Shown here one piece after another: positions 13,907 through 20,170 of a stretch of 20,170 nt of DNA. The stretch's first letter is position 1; each line of letters opens with the position of its first letter. The stretch is from a virus. The position numbers and the translations under genes are program-made. The notes below the pieces were generated by a model. It saw only the letters and a program-made list of their open reading frames with translations. It had not been told where the DNA came from and made no database searches. The DNA lies in the IMG/VR virus record IMGVR_UViG_3300025168_000901, positions 1-20,170 of that record. One strand, 5' to 3'.

Positions 13907-13930
13907 AAGGAGAGGGGAAACTCTCTCCTT
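13907..13930 (+). terminator. Hairpin terminator after capsid gene
   Basis: The stem AAGGAGAG / CTCTCCTT (8 bp, 13907-13914 with 13923-13930) closes an eight-base loop and is followed by ATTTTCT and then a T6 run at 13942-13947. It lies eight bases after the capsid stop. The immediate T-tract is short, so read-through into the tail genes is likely. Confidence 0.75.
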
Positions 13931-14017
13931 ATTTTCTGGGATTTTTTGACCTTTTAGACTGCCCCAGCAGACGCTTACAAGACTATAAGGTCATTACTTT
14001 GTAAGGAGTAACCTATT

Positions 14018-14746
14018 ATGGGTACCACAACTTTTAACGGCCCAGTCCGTTCACAAAATGGTTTTCAAGAAATTACAGTGGCTGCTACTACTGGACTTGT
14101 TACACAAAAACAATTTGAGATACAAACTGTAGCGACTTCTGGTATTAATAATATTGTTGATACAAATGGTTTTTCTGGTACAGCAACGGCTGCTGGAGCC
14201 AACAACGCTAGTTTAGACACAGGAGCAACCATTTTTGGTATTACTCCTAACACTCACGGTTCTGGTATTCCAGACGTAGCCATTAACACTTTTGTTAACA
14301 AGGTTGGCGGTACTATTGTAACCTCTATTCTTGTTGATCTTCATGGCGGCTTTGACGGTTCTGCTTCGGTGGATCGAGTTATTGGTGACGGAACTGAAGC
14401 TAATGCTTATATCGCAGAATTAACTAAAGAAGTTAACGGTATACCTATTCTTCTTGAGTTTGGTTGCGTAGAAGTGCCAACAGGCGGTGATCCAGATATC
14501 AACGTAGATATTTCCGCTACAGGGACAACCGCTGGAGGAACCGCGCCTACCAGTACAACCCAGATGATGAACAACGGTGATCTTACTTTAGGCTATTACA
14601 ACTCTGTTGATGCGGGTGCTGTTATGGCAGCTTTGTCTAAAAAGTACGTCTATCTTGTTGCAGGGGCGGCTACAAACGCTGCTTATACAGCGGGTAAGAT
14701 TTGGATTCGCATAACTGGCATGAACGTTGACTACGCTAATGGTTAA
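14018..14746 (+). CDS. Virion structural protein (242 aa)
   Basis: A Gly/Thr/Ala-rich, beta-type protein without charge clusters. It starts MGTTTFNGPVRSQNGF behind AAGGAG and ends ITGMNVDYANG. It has its own 118-base leader after the capsid terminator and its own terminator behind it, so it is set apart from its neighbours, which suggests a separately tuned, abundant product. The N-terminal motif GPVRSxxGF is of a kind I recall in marine phage structural proteins. A head fibre, decoration or neck protein is possible. The precise role is unknown. Confidence 0.7.
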   Translation: MGTTTFNGPVRSQNGFQEITVAATTGLVTQKQFEIQTVATSGINNIVDTNGFSGTATAAGANNASLDTGATIFGITPNTHGSGIPDVAINTFVNKVGGTIVTSILVDLHGGFDGSASVDRVIGDGTEANAYIAELTKEVNGIPILLEFGCVEVPTGGDPDINVDISATGTTAGGTAPTSTTQMMNNGDLTLGYYNSVDAGAVMAALSKKYVYLVAGAATNAAYTAGKIWIRITGMNVDYANG

Positions 14747-14752
14747 TAATAT

Positions 14753-14776
14753 AGATGGGGGCTACAACCCCCATCT
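14753..14776 (+). terminator. GC-rich hairpin terminator
   Basis: A perfect nine-bp stem AGATGGGGG / CCCCCATCT (14753-14761 with 14768-14776) with a six-base loop CTACAA, then CCTTTT. It starts six bases after the stop of the preceding structural gene. The short T-run suggests partial termination. Confidence 0.8.
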
Positions 14777-14794
14777 CCTTTTAAGGAGTGAGCT

Positions 14795-15199
14795 ATGGCT
14801 GATGCTGTAACAACCACTACTATTATAGACGGTCCTAAAGAAACAGTAATTTATTGTACTAATACTAGCGATGGGACGGGTGAATCTGCTGTTACCAAAG
14901 TAGATATTTCTGAGTTATCTAAACTTCAGGACGGTACTGCTTGTACAAGTGTTAAACTTAAAAAAGTAGTGTTTACTAATGTTGGTATGGGAGTAAAAAT
15001 TCTTTGGAACGCTTCTACTAACGTCATAGCAGTTGAGTTACCTGCTGATTATTCCGATTCTCTTGACTATTCGGATATTAGTGGTCTTCCCAATGTTGCG
15101 GCATCTGGTGGTAAAACTGGAGATATAAAACTTACCACAGTTGGTCACACAAGTGGAGACACTTACTCTGTAGTACTGTATTGTTTAAAACAATATTAA
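14795..15199 (+). CDS. Small beta-type virion protein (134 aa)
   Basis: The protein begins MADAVTTTTIIDGPKETVIYC behind AAGGAG and is predicted all-beta, with the conserved-looking parts TNTSDGTGESAVTKVDIS and GVKILWNASTNVIAVELP. No signal peptide or membrane segment is present. Proteins with the DGTGESAVTKVDIS motif seem frequent in marine phage structural modules. It lies between two structural genes with its own ribosome site directly after a terminator. It is probably a minor virion protein; the role is unknown. Confidence 0.7.
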   Translation: MADAVTTTTIIDGPKETVIYCTNTSDGTGESAVTKVDISELSKLQDGTACTSVKLKKVVFTNVGMGVKILWNASTNVIAVELPADYSDSLDYSDISGLPNVAASGGKTGDIKLTTVGHTSGDTYSVVLYCLKQY

Positions 15200-15270
15200 G
15201 TAGTACTAAGGAAAGCCAGTACGTAGTTCTTTGAACGCTATCTGGCGGGATAGAATGAGAGGTTTTTATT

Positions 15271-16158
15271 ATGGCTGTTTCGGGGTCAAAGGATTTTGAA
15301 CCAAATGTAGCGGACTATATCGAAGAGGCTTTTGAAAGATGTGGTCTAGAGTTGAGAACTGGTTACGATGCTAGAACTGCTCGAAGGTCCTTAAATTTCT
15401 TGTTAGCAGACTGGGCTAATAGAGGTTTAAATCAATGGACAATAGGGCAGGTAACGCAAACGGTAGCTTCAGGTGTTGTAGAGTATCCTGTTGGAACTAT
15501 AACTTTAACCGTCACGGCTAGTTCAAGTTTTACTTTGGGTGAGTTAATTACGGGCGGTACTAGTGGAGCTACAGCCTCTGTTATAACTAAACCTTCTTCG
15601 ACTACTATGACAATAACGGTCCCTACGGGAACTTTTGTAGCTGCTGAAACAATTACCGGGGGAACTAGTTCGGCTACTACAGCGGTATCATCAGCACCTT
15701 CCTTTGAAGATGTGCAATCTACCATTGATTTACTGAACGCTGTTGTTCGCCGTGGTGGTGACGATCTTTCTATTAACCGAATCAGTAGAGATGATTATCT
15801 TTCTATTCCAAATAAGTCTACTACTGGAAGGCCTAACCAGTACTTTGTACAAAGGTTAATAACACCTGTTATCAAAATTTGGCCTACTCCAGAAAACAGT
15901 ACTGATCAGATAATTTACGACAGGCTTGTACGAATAGATGATGCGGATGCTTCTGCAAACACTCTTGGAATACCTTTTAGGTTTTACCCTTGCCTAGCCG
16001 CAGGTCTTTCCTATTACCTAGCGTTAAAAAGAGCCCCTGATAGAATACAGTTGTTGAAAGGCCTTTATGAAGAAGAGTTTGCTAGGGCTGCGGAAGAAGA
16101 TAGAGACAAAGTTAGTGTTAACTTAGTTCCTTCTTTTACGTTTGTAACGGGGGCCTAG
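15271..16158 (+). CDS. Head-tail adaptor-like protein with inserted repeat
   Basis: The head of the protein (about 10-60: DYIEEAFERCGLELRTGYDARTARR, LLADWANRGLNQW) and the later part (about 150-280: RRGGDDLSINRISRDDYLSIPNK, TGRPNQYFVQR, LALKRAPDRIQLLKGLYEEEF) match the pattern of P22 gp4-like tail accessory factors, which close the portal and start the tail. Between them, residues about 76-145 are an unrelated Ser/Thr/Gly/Val stretch with a duplicated motif, LGELITGGTSGATASV (89-104) and AAETITGGTSSATTAV (124-139). The usual adaptor has a short linker there. The start has GAGAGG upstream. The adaptor call is from pattern memory; the insertion is seen directly. Confidence 0.75.
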   Translation: MAVSGSKDFEPNVADYIEEAFERCGLELRTGYDARTARRSLNFLLADWANRGLNQWTIGQVTQTVASGVVEYPVGTITLTVTASSSFTLGELITGGTSGATASVITKPSSTTMTITVPTGTFVAAETITGGTSSATTAVSSAPSFEDVQSTIDLLNAVVRRGGDDLSINRISRDDYLSIPNKSTTGRPNQYFVQRLITPVIKIWPTPENSTDQIIYDRLVRIDDADASANTLGIPFRFYPCLAAGLSYYLALKRAPDRIQLLKGLYEEEFARAAEEDRDKVSVNLVPSFTFVTGA

Positions 16159-16160
16159 CT

Positions 16161-16676
16161 ATGGGTAAATGGGCTACTGGAAAATACGCTTTAGGGATTT
16201 CAGACAGGTCCGGAGCAGCCTATCCTTTACGTAGTATGCGTAAAGAATGGACGGGTATGCTTGTTGGATGGGATGAGTGGGAACCAAAACAACCTCAACT
16301 TAATCCTATCAAAGCACCTGCTGATGCAGAAGCTTTAAGAGATGCTAGGCCTGATCGTACAGCGCCCGCGGTAACCGTTTTACTGCCTTTGAATTCTTTT
16401 AAAAGTGGATCTTCTGGATCGAGTGTTATTACAGTTACAGAACCAGGACACGATAGAAGTACAGGAGATACAGTTTGTTTTAGAAGTTTAAATAATTTTG
16501 ATGGGTTTACGTCTGGAGCAATTGAAAATTCTAGCGGTTATTCCGTAACAAAAACAAATTCTTCAAAATATACTTTTGACGTTAGTAGTAGTGGTTCTAG
16601 CGAAACAGCCTCTACCGGAGATATCTCCGGTGGGGGAGGAACGGCCTCAGCAGGGCCTGTCACAGTGAGTGCATAG
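16161..16676 (+). CDS. Conserved neck/tail-region protein (171 aa)
   Basis: It starts two bases after the adaptor stop. Residues 1-66 form a compact conserved-looking part (WATGKYALGISDRSGAAYPLR, MRKEWTGMLVGWDEWEPKQP) rich in Trp. Residues 75-140 form a second beta-type part (KSGSSGSSVITVTEPGHDR, TGDTVCFRSL), and the end is Gly/Ser-rich and probably flexible. The two-part build and position between two adaptor-like genes suggest a neck or stopper protein with an added surface domain. I recall this type from marine phages without any assigned function. Confidence 0.75.
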   Translation: MGKWATGKYALGISDRSGAAYPLRSMRKEWTGMLVGWDEWEPKQPQLNPIKAPADAEALRDARPDRTAPAVTVLLPLNSFKSGSSGSSVITVTEPGHDRSTGDTVCFRSLNNFDGFTSGAIENSSGYSVTKTNSSKYTFDVSSSGSSETASTGDISGGGGTASAGPVTVSA

Positions 16677-16678
16677 AG

Positions 16679-17323
16679 ATGGCTTTTACCTTTACAACTC
16701 TTAAAACAGCAATACAAGACTACACTGAAAACACTGAATCAACTTTTGTAAGCCAGTTACCGCGTTTTATATTAAATTCAGAAGAACGTATTCTTAAAGA
16801 ATGTCAATTAGATGTTTTTAGAAAAAATTCTACCGGAACTGCTACTTCAGGGAATAAATTTTTAACAAAACCTACCGATTTTCTTTCTCCGTTTTCTTTA
16901 AGCGTTTCTAATAATTCTAATAATGAATTTCTTTTATACAAGCACGTTACTTTTATACAAGATTTTACACCTAACCCTAGCACTACAGGTGTTCCTGCTT
17001 ATTACGCCGATTGGAACGATACGGCTTTTATACTAGCACCTACCCCTGACTCAGCTTATACTGCGGAACTACATTATTTCTACAGGCCTACGTCTATTAC
17101 GACTTCTTCGGACGGAACAAGTTGGCTTGGAACAAATGCTGAGTTAGCTCTTTTATACGGTGCTTTAGTTGAAGCTTACACTTTTATGAAAGGTGAAGAT
17201 TCGTTACTATCTTTATATAATAACAGGTTTCTTGAAGCTATCCAATGGCTTAAAATTTTAGGGGAAGGTAGAAAAACAAGAGACGAGTATGTATATGATA
17301 AAGTAAGGAAAGATGTAGCCTAA
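16679..17323 (+). CDS. Phage adaptor protein, DUF6682-like (214 aa)
   Basis: It starts MAFTFTTLKTAIQDYTENTE and has the pattern of the tail-tube/adaptor family found in short-tailed phages: a helical N-terminus (QLPRFILNSEERILKE), a central beta region (LTKPTDFLSPFSLSV, GVPAYYADWNDTAFILAPTPDSAYTAELHYFYRP) and a helical end (LLYGALVEAYTFMKGEDSLLSLYNNRFLEAIQWLK). I recall this as DUF6682, related to T7 gp11-type tail tube proteins; the number is from memory. It starts two bases after the previous stop and shares a base with the next ATG. It probably forms a ring below the portal or first adaptor. Confidence 0.82.
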   Translation: MAFTFTTLKTAIQDYTENTESTFVSQLPRFILNSEERILKECQLDVFRKNSTGTATSGNKFLTKPTDFLSPFSLSVSNNSNNEFLLYKHVTFIQDFTPNPSTTGVPAYYADWNDTAFILAPTPDSAYTAELHYFYRPTSITTSSDGTSWLGTNAELALLYGALVEAYTFMKGEDSLLSLYNNRFLEAIQWLKILGEGRKTRDEYVYDKVRKDVA

Positions 17324-17613
17324 TGCTTGATTGTAATGGAAAAGGAGACATTGGGGATGTAATGGTTTATACATCTAATGACGGCGGTCATTCTTCCGAA
17401 CAAATTGCGGACATGGCTTTAAATAAAATTATGTTTGTTAGTGAAACCGCGCCTCCTGTCATACGGGATCAAGCCATGGCTCACCGAGACAAGTTAAAAG
17501 AAATACTTATGTATTACATGAAAAGTATGGCACAAAGTGAGAGAACAACAATTTGCGCTTTGATGGAAAAGCAAGGCCATAATGATATGGCTGAGATTAT
17601 AAGGAGACTTTGA
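17323..17613 (+). CDS. Small conserved helical phage protein (96 aa)
   Basis: After a short variable start, the core is helical (SEQIADMALNKIMFVSETAPPVIRDQAMAHR and KLKEILMYYMKSMAQSERTTICALMEKQG). The start at 17323 is coupled to the previous stop (TAATG). An alternative ATG at 17362 lies behind AAAGGAG at rather long spacing, so the first 13 residues are uncertain. It sits in the neck-tail gene block. Proteins with this core recur in marine phages at the same place (memory); function unknown, possibly an assembly chaperone of the tail. Confidence 0.78.
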   Translation: MLDCNGKGDIGDVMVYTSNDGGHSSEQIADMALNKIMFVSETAPPVIRDQAMAHRDKLKEILMYYMKSMAQSERTTICALMEKQGHNDMAEIIRRL

Positions 17614-17614
17614 T

Positions 17615-18124
17615 ATGGCTGTAGGCACTTCTGCAATATGCGGAACATTTAAAAGAGAGATATTAGCAGGTATTCATTTCTTAACTGCTCACACTAGAAC
17701 AGGGTCTAGTGCAATTGGTGCGGATACGATTAAGATTGCTATGTTTACTAATAGTTCTTCTATTGACGCTGATACTACTGGATATACTACCGGAAATGAA
17801 GTCAGTGGGACAAATTACACGGCTGGTGGAAATACTTTAGCAAGTATAACGATTGGGTTGGGGGACAATAGTAGCTCTGTTCCAACAGCTTTTGTTGATT
17901 GTGCAGATACTACTTGGTCCAGTTCAACTATTAGTAATGCTAGAGGGGCTTTGATATATAATAGTACGTTAAGTTCAGCCGGAACAGGGTCAACAACAAA
18001 TCACGCAGCAGACCCTTCGGTGGCTGTAATTAATTTTGGTGGTGATAAATCTTCAAGTGCTGGAGACTTTACTATTCAAATGCCTACTAATGATGCAAAT
18101 AGTGCACTGATTAGGATTGCATAA
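17615..18124 (+). CDS. Virion structural protein, beta-rich (169 aa)
   Basis: A Ser/Thr/Gly-rich beta protein. Visible parts are KREILAGIHFL near the start, DTIKIAMFTNSSSIDADTT, VSGTNYTAGGNTLASITI, VDCADTTWSSSTISNARGALIYNS and VAVINFGGDKSSSAGDFTIQMP. The set is typical of a conserved structural protein of marine phages. AAGGAG precedes the ATG at nine bases. It lies between adaptor and fibre genes, so it is probably a tail or baseplate-like part. No enzyme motif is present. Confidence 0.75.
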   Translation: MAVGTSAICGTFKREILAGIHFLTAHTRTGSSAIGADTIKIAMFTNSSSIDADTTGYTTGNEVSGTNYTAGGNTLASITIGLGDNSSSVPTAFVDCADTTWSSSTISNARGALIYNSTLSSAGTGSTTNHAADPSVAVINFGGDKSSSAGDFTIQMPTNDANSALIRIA

Positions 18125-18858
18125 TGTCTACAACGTTTACCGTAACTGTAGTTTCTACAGGAAGTGGTAATAAATATGCTATAAATGGCAATCAACAAGC
18201 TAGTTTAAATTTAGTAGAAGGGGCTATTTATAAATTTGACCAAGCAGATAGTTCAAATTCTGGTCATCCTTTAAGGTTGTCTACTACTTCTGATGGGTCG
18301 CACAACAGTGGTTCGGAATATACTACGGGAGTAACTACATCAGGAACTCCGGGATCTTCAGGAGCATACACTCAAATACAGGTAGCAGTAGGTGCTCCAA
18401 CTCTTTATTACTATTGCACGAATCACTCCGGTATGGGTGGAACGGCAACTACAGATGTTGCAATATCTGGATGGAATAGAGGAACATGGAATCAAGGTGC
18501 TTGGAACGAGGCGTTGCCTATTTCGATTACGGGTGTTTCAGCAGCCACTGCAACTGGTTCCCCTATAATTGCTTTTGTTACTAACGCAACGGGTGTTTCA
18601 GCAGCAGCTTCGGTTGGTTCCCCCACTGTAAACAGTGATATGGTGTTTATTCCTTCTGGTGTTTCGGCAGCAACTGCGGTAGGGTCTACAGAAGTTGATA
18701 TTATAGAAGTTATTTCTGGTGTTTCAGCAGTAGCTTCTGTTGGAAGCCCTATAATTTGGATGACAGTAAACACCTCCCAAGAACCGCATTTTGGGGCAGA
18801 CGATTGGAGTAATATTAGTACAACACAAACACCAAGCTGGACAGAAATAGCAGCATAA
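18124..18858 (+). CDS. Virion protein with cupredoxin-like domain (244 aa)
   Basis: It starts by TAATG overlap. Residues 1-112 look like a cupredoxin (plastocyanin/azurin-type) beta domain: a strand FTVTVV, then SGHPLRLST with H48, and YYYCTNHSGMGG with C98, H101 and M104. His, then Cys-x2-His-x2-Met, is the order of ligands of a type 1 copper site, although the His-Met gap is shorter than in plastocyanin. A linker WNRGTWNQGAWNEA (117-130) follows, then four repeats GVSAxxxxGSP at about 137, 157, 179 and 199, and a WTEIAA end. The repeats resemble known fibre or spike repeats of marine phages. It is probably a tail fibre or spike; copper binding is inferred. Confidence 0.75.
   Translation: MSTTFTVTVVSTGSGNKYAINGNQQASLNLVEGAIYKFDQADSSNSGHPLRLSTTSDGSHNSGSEYTTGVTTSGTPGSSGAYTQIQVAVGAPTLYYYCTNHSGMGGTATTDVAISGWNRGTWNQGAWNEALPISITGVSAATATGSPIIAFVTNATGVSAAASVGSPTVNSDMVFIPSGVSAATAVGSTEVDIIEVISGVSAVASVGSPIIWMTVNTSQEPHFGADDWSNISTTQTPSWTEIAA
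18531..18749 (+). repeat. Four in-frame repeats encoding GVSA..VGSP
   Basis: Four copies, with starts 60 to 66 bases apart, share the core GGTGTTTC(A/G)GCAG and encode GVSAATATGSP, GVSAAASVGSP, GVSAATAVGST and GVSAVASVGSP. Spacers between them differ in sequence, so the unit is a protein repeat and not a simple satellite. Confidence 0.85.
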
Positions 18859-18870
18859 TAGGATAAAGTC

Positions 18871-19950
18871 ATGGCATCATCATATACAACAAGTTATGGA
18901 ATAGAAAAAATAGGGTCTGGAGAACAGTCAGGAGCGTGGGGAACTACTACTAACCATAACCTTGATATTCTTGACCGTATAGCGGCATATAAATCAGTTG
19001 CGCTTTCTGGAAGCACTCACACCTTAACAGTTAGAGAAGCTTCTCCTGGATCAGGAACGGAAAACCTTCAAGATGGAATGTTTAGGGTAATTAAATTTAC
19101 AGGTGCTTTAGGGGCTAATAACACTGTAACAATAGCTCCGAACACTACTGCTGCTTATTTTTTAATAATAAACTCAACTACTGATTCAGGAGGGAGTGGA
19201 CCTTATAGCGTTATTCTTACTCAGGGTTCTGGTGCAAACGTAACAATTGCTAATGGATTTGCTGATCTTGTTTATTGTGATGGAGCGGGAGGTGGCGCAG
19301 TCGTATACAGCTTTTTTGCAAGTAAGTTAACATTAGGCGGTTTTTCAACAGCAGCAGCAACTATTACCGGAGGTTCTGTAACAGGTATTACTGATCTAGT
19401 TGTAGCTGATGGAGGGACAGGAGCGTCTACTTTTACAGATGGCGGTGTTCTTTTAGGAAATGGTACAGGCGCAATTCAAGCGATGGCTGTACTTACCGAT
19501 GGACAGATGATTGTTGGAGATGGAACAACTGATCCAGTTGCGGAAAGTGGTGCTACTCTTAGAACTTCTATTGGTGTAGCAATTGGAAGTGATGTTCAAG
19601 CATATAACGCAGATACTTTGTTTGCCGATGTAGCCGATAATCTCACGGCTGGTTTTTCAACAACGGTACACGATGCTGGAACCAAATCTTCAGGAACTTA
19701 TACACCCGATCAAGACGATGGTAACATTCAGAGGGCTATAAACGGTGGGGCGCACACACTAGCGCCAACTACAGATGATTGTGCCGTGATTATACAGTAC
19801 ACAAATAACGCCAGTGCTGGAACCATTACCACTTCTGGATTTACAAAAGTTGATGGTGATGACATTAGCACAACAAACGGAGACGACTTTTTTTTCTACC
19901 TGACTAAGGCAAACGGATTTTCACTTCTGACTGTGAAGGCTTTACAGTAA
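18871..19950 (+). CDS. Tail fibre-like protein (359 aa)
   Basis: It starts MASSYTTSYGIEKIGSGEQSG and WGTTTNHNLDILD, a start I associate with marine phage tail fibre or spike proteins. The middle (about 60-160) is a beta domain. Residues 178-233 contain the fibre-type motif GGTGASTFTDGGVLLGNGTG and DGQMIVGDGTTDPVAESG, followed by TLRTSIGV, common before trimeric fibre tips. The end (about 265-359) is another Gly/Thr-rich beta domain. No peptidase or lyase motif is seen. TAATAGGATAAAG lies ahead of the ATG. Its TAA shares a base with the ATG of the next fibre gene. It probably joins the tail to the distal fibre. Confidence 0.78.
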   Translation: MASSYTTSYGIEKIGSGEQSGAWGTTTNHNLDILDRIAAYKSVALSGSTHTLTVREASPGSGTENLQDGMFRVIKFTGALGANNTVTIAPNTTAAYFLIINSTTDSGGSGPYSVILTQGSGANVTIANGFADLVYCDGAGGGAVVYSFFASKLTLGGFSTAAATITGGSVTGITDLVVADGGTGASTFTDGGVLLGNGTGAIQAMAVLTDGQMIVGDGTTDPVAESGATLRTSIGVAIGSDVQAYNADTLFADVADNLTAGFSTTVHDAGTKSSGTYTPDQDDGNIQRAINGGAHTLAPTTDDCAVIIQYTNNASAGTITTSGFTKVDGDDISTTNGDDFFFYLTKANGFSLLTVKALQ

Positions 19951-20170
19951 TGTTCGCCTCTATTTACTCAATGCAGGGTGGCATATCGTCAGCGGCTGGT
20001 GGCGACTTCTTCGCTACAGGCGGCAACACTATCGCTGGTGCCGGCCTTGATATTGCCCACACATTCACGGCTAGTGGCACGTTTGCCGTTGTAGCTGGTT
20101 CAACTGCGGTTAGCTATCTCGTTATAGCTGGCGGTGGCGGCGGCGGTTCTGGGTTTGGTTCCGTTGGCGG
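19950..20170 (+). CDS. Distal tail-fibre gene, truncated at window edge
   Basis: An open frame from ATG 19950 (coupled to the previous stop) to the end of the window, 73 codons so far. It begins MFASIYSMQGGISSAAGG, then FTASGTFAVVAGSTAVSYLVIAGGGGGG. The SYLVIAGGGGGG motif opens the glycine-rich region of phage and bacterial adhesin-like fibre tips, often the host-binding part. Its G+C is about 57% (hand count of 220 bases) against about 44% in the previous 210. The 3' end is missing. It is probably a receptor-binding fibre of foreign or fast-exchanged origin. Confidence 0.7.
   Translation, partial: MFASIYSMQGGISSAAGGDFFATGGNTIAGAGLDIAHTFTASGTFAVVAGSTAVSYLVIAGGGGGGSGFGSVG

Noticed and set aside
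18492-18872. Minus-strand frame of 126 codons opposite the fibre repeats
   Set aside because: It mirrors the GVSA repeats; all supported genes are on the + strand and it has no ribosome site evidence.

Overview
This window is the structural (late) module of a tailed double-stranded DNA phage, probably short-tailed (podovirus-like) and probably marine. All genes read on the + strand and are packed end to end with TAATG or ATGA-type overlaps and TAGGAG/AAGGAG ribosome sites. The gene set is terminase large subunit, P22-like portal, GroES-like co-chaperonin, scaffold, decoration protein, major capsid protein, adaptors and fibres, and no tape-measure gene is present. Several small proteins (the lysine-rich 99- and 43-residue proteins, the EF-hand membrane protein, the 61-residue helical protein) look like families I associate with uncultured marine phages; this is from memory, not a search. 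The base composition is fairly AT-rich. The host cannot be named; the parS site only says that it is a bacterium with a ParABS system.

Layout: 1-281 is non-coding, with a GC-rich 18-bp tandem repeat. 282-725 holds two small genes separated by a perfect copy of the bacterial chromosome centromere site parS. 726-5267 holds the terminase, a 967-residue multi-domain (polyvalent-like) protein and a tiny zinc-ribbon protein. 5286-8418 holds a repeat-containing hypothetical protein and the portal. 8428-10461 is a run of small basic and membrane proteins, including a probable three-helix holin and an EF-hand membrane protein. 10461-13899 is the capsid block: co-chaperonin, scaffold, a conserved protein, decoration protein and major capsid protein, closed by a hairpin terminator. 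14018-20170 is the virion, neck and tail block: two structural proteins separated by a second terminator, two adaptor-like proteins, several beta-rich proteins (one with a cupredoxin-like copper site) and fibre genes. The last fibre gene runs off the window and is much richer in GC.

How the genes fit together: terminase and portal package DNA. Scaffold, co-chaperonin, capsid and decoration proteins build the head. The adaptors close the portal, and the fibres bind the host. The membrane proteins probably act in lysis. The large protein after terminase may be delivered with the DNA or act early in infection. The parS site suggests contact with the host ParB segregation machinery. No lysin, integrase, replication gene or small terminase is recognisable here.
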